Assembly (NCBI RefSeq): GCF_000959725.1
Contig: NZ_CP009323.1
Coordinates: forward strand, 1,922,001-1,986,000
DNA length: 64,000 nt
Direction: 5' to 3'
From: Burkholderia gladioli
GTDB lineage: Bacteria > Pseudomonadota > Gammaproteobacteria > Burkholderiales > Burkholderiaceae
Of the stretch, positions 27,274-35,135 are shown in pieces. Numbering within the stretch: position 1 is the first letter of the stretch; every line of letters begins with the position of its first letter. Below the pieces are notes generated by a model that was not told the DNA's origin, searched no databases, and was given only the letters and a program-made list of their open reading frames with translations. Both the position numbers and the translations under genes were made by a program.

Positions 27274-28125
27274 TCATTGCGGCGGCGGGTGCCCCAGTTT
27301 GAAACCGGGCTTATGGTATTCGACGTGGCCGAGGTCCATCATTTTCCACCGGCCACCCCAGGTCAAGCCGACCTGCTCCGCGACTTGTCCGTACAGCTGA
27401 TAACCGCGCATGGCCCAGGGATCTTTTTCGGAAATCACCAGCTTGCCGTCGCGCAGGAACGCGTTGTCGGAGGCCAGGCCGAACTGGTGATAACTCTGGT
27501 ACGCGGCCGCATTGGTCACGTTCGAGCCGATCGCGGCCAGCCGGTTTTGCCGCTCCGGGCTGCGATATCCCTCCAGCAGCGCCATTTCGTATCCGTATTG
27601 CTCGTGCATGATCTTGTAGACCAGCAGCAAGCGCGTGCGGAAATCCGGGTCCAGCAAATTCCAATCGCGACTCGCATCCTTCAGCGCGGGCCGGATCTGC
27701 TCGACTTCGCGCGTGGCGAATACCTCGGGAGGCAGCGGCGGCGGCGGGACGAGTTGCTCGCCTTGCAGCAGCGCGGCGATCTTCTCGTCGGGAACGCGTA
27801 TGGTGTCGTCGTATTGGAATAATTGCCGACCGCGTAACGCAATCGCGATCAACGGAGGCGTCGCAAGAATACCCGTCGCGCAGATAATCAGCAAGCGGCG
27901 CCGAACCAGTAAGTTTTGCAGTTCATTTAATGAGCTCTGTGAAAATTTTGCCGATTTAACAATGTGGCCTCGCGTGCGCGTGGCGCGATCGGAAACGCGG
28001 CGGCTTAATCGCCCGTGAAACTGCGCGACCGTGGAAAAAACGCTGGTGCGCACGCCGGGCAATAACAGCATGGCGGCGATCAGCACGGCGATGGCGAAAT
28101 ACGCGATCAGTACGACGGCAATCAC
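27274..28125 (-). CDS. membrane-anchored M15-family peptidoglycan peptidase, likely T6SS cell-wall hydrolase
   Basis: A 283-residue protein with two hydrophobic helices (about residues 2-24 and 78-97) and a Pro-rich linker. The C-terminal VanY/M15 zinc-peptidase domain carries the motif SYHQFGLASD at about 210-219 (matching SxHxxGxAxD) and GHVEYH near residue 265, so all zinc ligands are present. It is expected to cut stem peptides in the periplasm. It lies 274 bases after the tssM start on the same strand, upstream of it in transcription. A comparable M15 enzyme, TagX, opens the wall for T6SS assembly in Acinetobacter; I infer a similar role here. Confidence 0.82.
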   Translation of the reverse strand: MIAVVLIAYFAIAVLIAAMLLLPGVRTSVFSTVAQFHGRLSRRVSDRATRTRGHIVKSAKFSQSSLNELQNLLVRRRLLIICATGILATPPLIAIALRGRQLFQYDDTIRVPDEKIAALLQGEQLVPPPPLPPEVFATREVEQIRPALKDASRDWNLLDPDFRTRLLLVYKIMHEQYGYEMALLEGYRSPERQNRLAAIGSNVTNAAAYQSYHQFGLASDNAFLRDGKLVISEKDPWAMRGYQLYGQVAEQVGLTWGGRWKMMDLGHVEYHKPGFKLGHPPPQ

Positions 28126-28248
28126 AGAAAACCCCGGATTTTACAATCGATTGTCTTTTAGAAGGCTTGCTCTTAGAATCAGGCCTGCTTCGAGTCGGCC
28201 GGACGATATTATTGCGGCGAATTAAACCAGGATTCAACGAGACATTGA

Positions 28249-29307
28249 ATGAGCGCGCCGGAAGATTCAAATCGGAAAGCTTCACCACCCCCCAGTCTGC
28301 TTTCTGAACCGGGCCAGGCTGCCGGTCAGAATGGCTCGCGTATTCTCGCCAATCTCGAAGGGCGGGTGGCGCCTCAGCAGGCTGGCGAAACCGCCGCCGC
28401 CTCGCGTTCGCGCAAGGGGCCGCTGGCGCTGATCGCGCTGGCCGTGATCGCGGTGGCCGGCTGGGGTGCCTGGCGCATCAATTCGCACAACGCCGCGGCG
28501 CCTGCCGTCACGGCGGCCGCGAGCCCGGCATCGGCCGCGGCCGCTTCGGCCGCCAGCGGCGCGACGCCGGCCACGCTGGCCGCCGCCTCCGGTGCCGCCG
28601 CGAGCGAGGCCTCGGGCACCCAGGCCGCGCAGGCTGCCGGCGCCTCGGACGCGGCGCCGCAGACAGCCACCATCGTCAACGACGAACCCGCTTCGGCCAG
28701 CTCGGGCAACCGGCTCTCGCAGGCGCTCGCCAACGGCGCGACCGATGCGTCCTCGAACGCGACGGTAGCCGCCGGCGCGGCGGCGACGGTGGCGGCCGCA
28801 GCCGTGGCCGGCAAGGCCGGCGCCAGTGCCGCGGGCGCCAGGCAGGACGTGGCGGCCGCCAAGGGCAAGCCGCAGCACCAGACCAAGGCCGAGGCGCGGC
28901 TCGCCGCCGCCGAGGCCAAGCGCGAGGAGGCGCACGCCAGGCAGGAACTGGCCGCCAAGAAGCGCCACGACCGCCAGCTCGAGGCCGCCGCCAAGCGCCG
29001 CCCGGCCGGCACCACCGCGAAGAAGCCCGACGATCCCGATGCCGACCTGCTGGCCGCGCTGGTGGCCCGCACCAAGCCGGCCGATCCGGGCGTGCCGCTG
29101 TCGGCCAAGCCGCGCAAGGAAAAGGCCGCGCCGGTGCAGAAGGTGGCCGCCGCCGATACCGGCTCGCTGGCCGCGCGCGTGAAGGAGTGCAGCCAGCGCG
29201 GTTTCTTCGAGGATCAACTCTGCCGCTGGCGCGTCTGCGATGGTCACTGGGGCAAGGATCCGTCCTGCCCGAGTTCGGCGAACCAGAACCGCCAACCCTC
29301 ACCCTGA
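28249..29307 (+). CDS. Ala-rich single-pass membrane protein of unknown function beside the T6SS locus
   Basis: A 352-residue protein with an N-terminal cytoplasmic stretch of about 55 residues and one membrane helix (about 58-76, following a basic RSRKG). A very Ala-rich region of roughly 130 residues follows, then a charged Lys/Glu/Arg-rich section (about 210-255). The compact C-terminal part, LAARVKECSQRGFFEDQLCRWRVCDGHW and on, holds four Cys. The Cys tail and the helix look functional, the middle low-complexity. It diverges from the M15 peptidase across 123 bases. I do not know a characterised relative; a periplasmic wall-spanning role would fit the shape. Confidence 0.7.
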   Translation: MSAPEDSNRKASPPPSLLSEPGQAAGQNGSRILANLEGRVAPQQAGETAAASRSRKGPLALIALAVIAVAGWGAWRINSHNAAAPAVTAAASPASAAAASAASGATPATLAAASGAAASEASGTQAAQAAGASDAAPQTATIVNDEPASASSGNRLSQALANGATDASSNATVAAGAAATVAAAAVAGKAGASAAGARQDVAAAKGKPQHQTKAEARLAAAEAKREEAHARQELAAKKRHDRQLEAAAKRRPAGTTAKKPDDPDADLLAALVARTKPADPGVPLSAKPRKEKAAPVQKVAAADTGSLAARVKECSQRGFFEDQLCRWRVCDGHWGKDPSCPSSANQNRQPSP

Positions 29308-29750
29308 CCCTGACGAGATGCCGGCCCGCGCGCCGGCATTTTCATTTGCGCGATGCCGGGCGCGGCGCATTCCGGTTTCTCGCCGATCTCCTGCCGACCT
29401 TTCGTCGACTTCCGTCGATTTCTCGCCAGCCCCGCGCCGGATCTGCTGCTGGTCTGCCGCCGGTCGGCGCTTCGCCATCCTGAGCTTTCGACCCGCGCCG
29501 GATTGATTCGCGGTTCTCCCCGGGTTTCGCTATGCTTCGTTGCCGGCGACGTGTCGCCCGTGCCCGTGCTTACGACGTGCTTTCGAGCGGGCGCCGGCCG
29601 GCTTTCGCTGTCGCGCCGACGCGACGCGATCGTGGCAGCCAGATGACGCGCCATCATGCTGACACGCGCATCGGCGAAACAGGAGGGCGGGCGCGCCGTG
29701 GGTGGCGGACGGTGCGCGGCAGGCGGCGCACAGGATAGGCAGGACAGTCG
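29308..29750. other. intergenic region with terminator, no gene seen
   Basis: After the terminator at 29318-29346 the sequence to 29750 has no supported gene. Short frames of mixed Arg/Pro/Ser composition on both strands are typical high-GC noise. Confidence 0.5.
29318..29346 (+). terminator. intrinsic terminator after the Ala-rich membrane protein
   Basis: ATGCCGGC (29318-29325) / GCCGGCAT (29332-29339) with a six-base loop, followed by TTTCATTT. Confidence 0.75.
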
Positions 29751-30782
29751 ATGAAACCAGAAATGATCATTCCCACGTACGGCGCCGACATGAGCGGCAT
29801 GGTCTGCGCGTTCCGCTTCGCGCCGGACGCGGCCGGGGTGCCCGTGGACGCGACCGAGACCAGCCTGCGCCTGCTGGACGTGCCCGTGAAGGGCGCCGCC
29901 CAGGGCGAGTTCCAGTGGCTGCATTTCAATCTCGCGCACGGCGCCAGCGAACGCTGGATGCGCGCCCACCTCGGCTTGCCCGAGAGCTTCTATGAATTCC
30001 TGCGCGAAGGCTCGCACTCGACCCGCATCGAGCAGCAGGAAGGCGTGCTGCGCGCGGTGGTCAACGACGTGATGTTCAGCCTCGACATGGAGGCGGCCGA
30101 GGTGGCGACGCTGTGGGTCTATGTCGACCGCCGCATGATGGTGACCGCGCGCCTGAAGCCGCTGCGCTCGGTCGACACGCTGCGCGAGAGCGTGCGCCAG
30201 GGCGAGCGCTTCCGCTCGCCGACCGAGCTGCTGATCCACCTGCTGCGCGACCAGGCCGACGTGATGCAGCACATCGTGCGGCGCGCGGCGGTCGACGTGG
30301 ACCGTATCGAGGATCGCTTCCTCTCGCAGCGGCCCACCGCCAACCGCGAGCAGCTGGGTTCGATGCGCCGCAGCCTGACGCGGCTGCAGCGCATGCTCGC
30401 GCCCGAGCCGGGTTCGATCTTCCGGCTGCTGGCCAAGCCGCCCGCCTGGCTGCTCGGCGAGGACGTGCAGGAGCTGCGCGAATCGACCGAGGAGTTCTCG
30501 CTGGTGCTGGCCGACCTGGCCGGGCTGGTGGAGCGGATCAAGCTGCTGCAGGAAGAGATCACCTCGCGGCTCGACGAACAGAACAACCGCACGCTGTTCA
30601 CGCTGACCCTGGTGACCGTGATCGCGCTGCCGATCAATATCGTGGCCGGTTTCTTCGGCATGAACGTGGGCGGCGTGCCGCTTGCCGAGAACAAGCACGG
30701 CTTCTGGCTGATGGTGCTGTTCGTCACCATGTTCACCGGCCTGGCCGCCTGGTGGGCGTTCTGGCGGCGCGGCGACCGCTGA
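29751..30782 (+). CDS. CorA/ZntB-family divalent cation transporter
   Basis: A 343-residue transporter with a large cytoplasmic N-terminal domain and two C-terminal membrane helices. The helix between them ends in the universal motif FGMNVGG (GMN, pore mouth). The long charged helix (LLQEEITSRLDEQNNRTLFTLTLVTVIALP) that forms the pore precedes it. The N-terminal sequence, including HFNLAHGASERWM and VDRRMMVTAR, resembles the ZntB (zinc) branch more than CorA (magnesium). The metal cannot be decided by eye. An alternative ATG lies at 29763. Confidence 0.9.
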   Translation: MKPEMIIPTYGADMSGMVCAFRFAPDAAGVPVDATETSLRLLDVPVKGAAQGEFQWLHFNLAHGASERWMRAHLGLPESFYEFLREGSHSTRIEQQEGVLRAVVNDVMFSLDMEAAEVATLWVYVDRRMMVTARLKPLRSVDTLRESVRQGERFRSPTELLIHLLRDQADVMQHIVRRAAVDVDRIEDRFLSQRPTANREQLGSMRRSLTRLQRMLAPEPGSIFRLLAKPPAWLLGEDVQELRESTEEFSLVLADLAGLVERIKLLQEEITSRLDEQNNRTLFTLTLVTVIALPINIVAGFFGMNVGGVPLAENKHGFWLMVLFVTMFTGLAAWWAFWRRGDR

Positions 30783-30866
30783 GGCAGGCGCCGGGGTGAG
30801 TGTCGATGCCACCGACGAGGCGGCGCACCGCGCGAGCGGCCGCCTCGCCTCACCGTGCCGGCGGCG

Positions 30867-31019
30867 TCAGCGCAGCCAGCGGATCGCGGTTTCCCCCAGC
30901 ACCATGCCGAGCAGCCCGATCAGCGCGACCAGCGGCGGCGCCGGCGAACGCACGTTCAGCACCCCGTAGAGCACGCCCACCCCCAGCCCGACGCCGAGCG
31001 ACACCGCGTAGTCGATCAT
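30867..31019 (-). CDS. XapX-domain small membrane protein
   Basis: A 50-residue protein with two short hydrophobic helices separated by the family signature VRSPAPPLVALIGLLGMVLGE. The start is the ATG at 31019; the frame to 31055 adds residues unlike the family. It lies 32 bases downstream of the oxidoreductase gene on the same strand and is probably co-transcribed. XapX proteins often accompany oxidoreductase or cysteine-hydrolase genes, but their function is not known. Confidence 0.88.
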   Translation of the reverse strand: MIDYAVSLGVGLGVGVLYGVLNVRSPAPPLVALIGLLGMVLGETAIRWLR

Positions 31020-31051
31020 CCTGGTTCTCCCCTTGCCCGCGTCCGGCCCGT

Positions 31052-32029
31052 TCACGGACGGATCAGCACGCGTTCGCGTGCGCCCGTCAATACCGCGCGA
31101 TACGCGTCCTGCGCGTGGTCCAGCGCGTAGACGTGCTCGGCCGTGATCGGGAACGGCCGCAGCGTGCCGGTCTCGAAGGCGGGCGCCAGCTCGTCGAGGA
31201 TGCGCGCGCAGGCCGTGCCGTCGAGCGCCAGCGAATCGACGCCGACAAAGGTGTGCTGGCCGCGGTAGAAGGCGAAGATGTCGAAGGGCACGCTGCGCTC
31301 GATCGTGGAGATGAAGATCTGGCGCGCGCCGATCGCCATCGCCGCATTGGCCGCCGCGAAATAGGGGCTGCCGACCGTGTTGTAGACGATGTCGGCGCCG
31401 CGCCCGTCGGTCATCTCGCGCACCGTGGCGGCGATGTCCTGGCTGGAGGCGTCGAGCACCGGCACCTCGGCGCTGGCATGGCCGCGATAGACGCCGGCGC
31501 CGCGCTCGACGCCGATCACGCGCGCGCCGCGCGCGGTGGCGAGCTGGATGCTTGCCTGCCCGACCTTGCCGTTCGCGCCGAACACCAGCACCACCTCGCC
31601 CGCCTGCGGCATGCCGGCCCGGCGCAGGCCCTCGTAGGCGGTGATGAAGGGCACGCCCACGCCGGCTGCCTCGTCGAGCGTCATCGAGGCGGGCTTGCGG
31701 CGCACCTGGGCCGCTTCCACCAGCATCTGCTGCGCATGCGAGCCGTCACGGCGGATTCCCAGTTCGCCGCCCGAACCCCAGACCGCCGCGCCGACCCAGT
31801 CGGCCGGGCCCAGGCGCACCACGCCGGCCCAGTCGCGGCCCGGCGTGCGCGGCCAGACCGCGTGCGGCATGTTGCCGAGCGCGGCCTTCACGTCGCTCGG
31901 GTTGACGCCGGCGGCGTGGATGTCGATCAGCATCTGGCCGTCGCCGACCACCGGCGAGGGACTGTCTTGGATCGGCGCGAGCAGGGAATCGATGTCGCGG
32001 GCGGCGGTGTCGATGACGATGCGTTGCAT
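31052..32029 (-). CDS. quinone-oxidoreductase-like MDR family enzyme (NADPH-dependent)
   Basis: A 325-residue medium-chain reductase. It has a GroES-like N-terminal domain (IDIHAAGVNPSDVKAALG, TPGRDWAGVV) and a Rossmann fold with VFGANGKVGQASIQLA at about residues 150-165. The structural and catalytic zinc cysteines of alcohol dehydrogenases are absent, so a zinc-independent quinone or enone reductase is likely. It is divergent from a LysR regulator that probably controls it through the palindromes between them. Confidence 0.88.
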   Translation of the reverse strand: MQRIVIDTAARDIDSLLAPIQDSPSPVVGDGQMLIDIHAAGVNPSDVKAALGNMPHAVWPRTPGRDWAGVVRLGPADWVGAAVWGSGGELGIRRDGSHAQQMLVEAAQVRRKPASMTLDEAAGVGVPFITAYEGLRRAGMPQAGEVVLVFGANGKVGQASIQLATARGARVIGVERGAGVYRGHASAEVPVLDASSQDIAATVREMTDGRGADIVYNTVGSPYFAAANAAMAIGARQIFISTIERSVPFDIFAFYRGQHTFVGVDSLALDGTACARILDELAPAFETGTLRPFPITAEHVYALDHAQDAYRAVLTGARERVLIRP

Positions 32030-32106
32030 GGCGGAAACTCCTGTCAGTTTGGGGCGATGACTGAATCGCTCAGTCGATGGATGCCAGTCTAGGCAGCCGC
32101 GATTGA

Positions 32107-32152
32107 CGCGGAAATCCGCAAAGGCGCATCATCGCTTTGCGAAAAACGCAAA
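32107..32152. promoter_or_regulatory. palindromic operator candidates between oxidoreductase and LysR regulator
   Basis: Two dyads: GCGGAAATCCGC (32108-32119) and TTTGCGAAAAACGCAAA (32136-32152, perfect six-base arms around five A). Both contain GCG/CGC half-sites with A-rich centres. The second ends 20 bases before the regulator start, well placed for autoregulation; the longer motif fits the T-N11-A rule of LysR proteins. Confidence 0.55.
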
Positions 32153-32171
32153 GCCAAACCGGCCGCCTTCC

Positions 32172-33101
32172 ATGGAATCGATCCTCTCCCCGCACCTGGC
32201 GCTGTTCGTCGACGTCGTCGAACTGCAGAGCTTCTCCGCTGCCGCGCGGCGCCACGACATGGCCGCCTCCTCGGTGGCGCGCCGCATCGACCAGCTCGAA
32301 GCCCAGCTCGGCTTGCGCGTGCTGCATCGGAGCACCCACGCGATGCGGCCGACCGAGGCCGGCCAGTTGCTCTACGAGCGCGCCAGGTCGCTGCTGGCCG
32401 GCATGCGCGGCCTGCAGGCCGAGCTGCACAAGCAGCGCGACGAGCCGGGCGGCCTGCTGCGCATCGATTGCCCGGCGCCGTTCGGCCGGCTGCACCTGAT
32501 GCCGGCGCTGGCCGCTTTCATGCGGCGCCACCCGGCGATCGTGGTCGAGCTGGTGCTGACCGACAGCATGGTCGACCTGCCCGGCGAGCGGCTCGGCGCC
32601 GAGGTGGACCTGGCGCTGCGGATCGGGCCGGTGGCGGCGACCCGTTTCGTGGCCACTGTGCTCGCGCCGCAGCGCCGGGTGCTGTGCGCGAGCCCGGCCT
32701 ATGTGGCCGCGCGCGGCGCGCCGCGCTCGCTCGAGGAACTGGCGCGCCACGACTGCCTGGCCTGGCACGGTTCGCCGCCGCCGGGCGCCTGGCGCTTCGG
32801 CGAGCACCGTCACGCACCCGACGCGCCGCGCTTTCGCAGCAATCATTCGGAAGCCCTGCTGGCGGCGGCGGTCGAGGGGCTCGGCATCGCCCATCTGCCG
32901 ACCTGGCTGGCCGGCGTGGCGCTCGCCAACGGCGTGCTGGTGGCCCTCGAGGTCGGCGGCGCGGCGCCCGTGCTGGAGGACGCGACCATCCATCTGCTGC
33001 GCCAGCAATCGGGCGGCAGCGCGCGCACCCAGGTGCTGCTCGAATTCCTGCGCGACTGGTTCGCCGATCCGCCCTGGCAGCGCGTCGCGGCGGGGGTATG
33101 A
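32172..33101 (+). CDS. LysR-family transcriptional regulator
   Basis: A 309-residue LTTR. The N-terminal winged helix (residues about 8-67) contains SFSAAARRHDMAASSVARRIDQLEAQLGLRVLHRST and MRPTEAG. The C-terminal region is a periplasmic-binding-protein-like effector domain. The start at 32172 is chosen over 32103, because the extra 23 residues would overlap the operator palindromes and are not family-like. It is divergent from the MDR oxidoreductase, the probable target. Confidence 0.93.
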   Translation: MESILSPHLALFVDVVELQSFSAAARRHDMAASSVARRIDQLEAQLGLRVLHRSTHAMRPTEAGQLLYERARSLLAGMRGLQAELHKQRDEPGGLLRIDCPAPFGRLHLMPALAAFMRRHPAIVVELVLTDSMVDLPGERLGAEVDLALRIGPVAATRFVATVLAPQRRVLCASPAYVAARGAPRSLEELARHDCLAWHGSPPPGAWRFGEHRHAPDAPRFRSNHSEALLAAAVEGLGIAHLPTWLAGVALANGVLVALEVGGAAPVLEDATIHLLRQQSGGSARTQVLLEFLRDWFADPPWQRVAAGV

Positions 33102-33198
33102 GGGACCGATAGGCGGGGGCGGGCAGCCGGCGCCGGAACTACGTCGCGGCATGGCGGTCCAGTCTGGATGCCGTTTCGATCGAAGGGAGGAGGGCTCC

Positions 33199-33681
33199 AT
33201 GCAGCGTCGTGATGCGTTTCGTTGGCTGGCCGCCGGGGCGGCCTCGCTGCTGCTGGCCGGTTGCGCCACGCTGGGCCTGGATTCGCCGCGGATCGGCGTG
33301 GTCGGCCTGGAGCCGCTGCCGGGGCAGGGACTGGAGATGCGCTTCAACCTGAAGCTGCGGGTGCAGAACCCCAACGACAGGCCGATCGACTACGACGGCA
33401 TCGCCCTTTCGCTGGAACTGAACGGCCGCGCCTTCGCCAGCGGCGTGAGCGACGCGCGGGGCATGGTGCCGCGCTTCGGCGAGGCGGTGATCGCCGTGCC
33501 GATCACCGTCACCGCCTTCGCGGCCGCGCGCCAGGCTTTCGGTTTCGCCGACGCGGCGGCTTCGGGGCAGGTGCCCTACCGGTTGAGCGGCAAGCTCTCC
33601 TCGGGCATGCTCGGCGGTGTGCGCTTCAGCGATGCCGGTTCCCTGAGCCTGCCGGCGATGTCGGGCTACGGCGCTTATTGA
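33199..33681 (+). CDS. LEA14-like (WHy-domain) lipoprotein
   Basis: A 160-residue lipoprotein with signal LAAGAASLLLAGC (Cys at residue 24). The domain has the LEA type-2 pattern: LEMRFNLKLRVQNPNDRPIDYDGI and later a second strand set ITVTAFAAARQAFGF. It is preceded by GGAGGAGG at 33186-33193. These proteins are linked to desiccation or stress tolerance; direct function is unproven. The N-terminus has RRDAFRW, close to a twin-arginine look but lacking the usual following motif. Confidence 0.85.
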   Translation: MQRRDAFRWLAAGAASLLLAGCATLGLDSPRIGVVGLEPLPGQGLEMRFNLKLRVQNPNDRPIDYDGIALSLELNGRAFASGVSDARGMVPRFGEAVIAVPITVTAFAAARQAFGFADAAASGQVPYRLSGKLSSGMLGGVRFSDAGSLSLPAMSGYGAY

Positions 33682-33857
33682 ATGCGAGTCGAGCAGGCCT
33701 TGAGCGCGAGCCGGGCGCAAGCCGCGCCGCGCCCGATTCCGGCGTGCCGCGAGCCGAACCGGGGCCGCGCCGGCCGCCGTCGTCACACCGCCGCGCTTGG
33801 GCCATCCGGCGCGGCGGGCGATAATCCGGGCTGCCGCGAACCGGTCCCACCCGGTTC

Positions 33858-35024
33858 GTGCCCGTTTTCCCCGCTTTCGCCCGAGTTGCCGTGACCGATT
33901 ACCCGCCCCTCCACTTCATCGATGCAAACGGCGCCGAGCGCGCACTGCGCTGGCGTTCCGAGGCCGGTGCGCCGCCGCCCAAACGCGTCGTGGTGGCCGA
34001 CGACACGACCACGGCGGACGCCGCCTACCGGCTCGCCTGCGAGGGCACCGCGCTGGTCTGGCAGGGCGACTTCCAGAACGCGCGCCAGTTGCTGCAGGCG
34101 CTGGCACGCCGCATCGACCGCCGCCACAAGAAGGCGCCCGAATCCTCGGTGGACGCCTTCAACCTGCATCGCCTCGCCCAATCGCAGCGCGCCCGCACGC
34201 TGGGCATGCTGCTGATCCCGCTGGAGGCCGATTACCAGATCGCGCTGCGCCGCGCGCCCGACCTGCGCGAGGCCTGCAGCGAGGCCTACGGGCCCGGCGG
34301 CGAGCCTTCGGTCGCCTCGCTGCGCGAGCTGCTGGGCCTGGTCGGCGCGCACGAGTGGCGCAAGAAGGGCGTCGAGATCCCGGCCCTGGGCGCGCGCATC
34401 CATCCGCATTACGGCGTGTTCTCGCCGGTGCGCGGCGAGTACGTCGAGCTGGTCGCGCGCGCGCCGCTGCCGGCCGGTGCCGCCGCGCTCGCCTTCGATA
34501 TCGGCACCGGCACCGGCGTGCTCGCGGCCCTGCTCGCGCAGCGCGGCGTGGCGCGCGTGATCGCCACCGACCAGGACCCGCGCGCGCTGGCCTGCGCCGC
34601 CGAGAACCTCGAACGGCTCGGCCGCGACCGGCAGGTCGAGCTGCTGAGGGCCGACCTGTTCCCGCCGGGCCGCGCGCCGCTGGTGGTCTGCAATCCGCCC
34701 TGGGTGCCGGCGCGGCCCAGTTCGCCGATCGAGTACGCGGTCTACGATCCCGACAGCCGCATGCTGAAGGGCTTCCTGGCTGGCCTGGCGGCCCATCTCG
34801 AGCCGGGCGGCGAGGGCTGGCTGATCCTCTCGGACTTCGCCGAGCACCTGGGCCTGCGCACGCGCGAGGCGCTGCTGGGCTGGATCGACGCGGCGGGGCT
34901 GGCGGTGCTGGGTCGCGACGATATCAAGCCGGTCCATCCCAAGGCCGGCGACGCCAGCGACCCGCTGCACCGGGCCCGCTCGGCCGAGATCACCTCGCTC
35001 TGGCGGCTCGGCGCGCGCGACTGA
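33858..35024 (+). CDS. class I SAM-dependent methyltransferase (HemK/PrmC-like NPPW)
   Basis: A 388-residue protein with a long N-terminal domain (about residues 1-190, with the motif QRARTLGMLLIPLEADYQ) and a Rossmann methyltransferase domain. Motif I is FDIGTGTGVLAAL near residue 213, and VVCNPPWVP near 277 is the (N/D)PPY-type motif IV used by amino-methylating enzymes acting on a planar amide or base. The target (protein Gln, or RNA/DNA) is not evident. In the downstream gene a second methyltransferase follows on the same strand. An alternative start, GTG at 33891, would shorten the N-terminus by 11 residues. Confidence 0.82.
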   Translation: MPVFPAFARVAVTDYPPLHFIDANGAERALRWRSEAGAPPPKRVVVADDTTTADAAYRLACEGTALVWQGDFQNARQLLQALARRIDRRHKKAPESSVDAFNLHRLAQSQRARTLGMLLIPLEADYQIALRRAPDLREACSEAYGPGGEPSVASLRELLGLVGAHEWRKKGVEIPALGARIHPHYGVFSPVRGEYVELVARAPLPAGAAALAFDIGTGTGVLAALLAQRGVARVIATDQDPRALACAAENLERLGRDRQVELLRADLFPPGRAPLVVCNPPWVPARPSSPIEYAVYDPDSRMLKGFLAGLAAHLEPGGEGWLILSDFAEHLGLRTREALLGWIDAAGLAVLGRDDIKPVHPKAGDASDPLHRARSAEITSLWRLGARD

Positions 35025-35135
35025 GGCCGGCCTTCGGGCAAGTCGCGCGAATTTCGGTAAACTGCCGCCATTCCACCCGCATTCCTGCCGATGTCGCGCC
35101 GGTTTCACCGGTGCGGCCCCGGCCGTTCCCGCCCC

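Noticed and set aside
28466..29182. Pro/Arg-rich frames overlapping the Ala-rich membrane protein
   Set aside because: Frame-shift shadows of GCC/GCG alanine codons.
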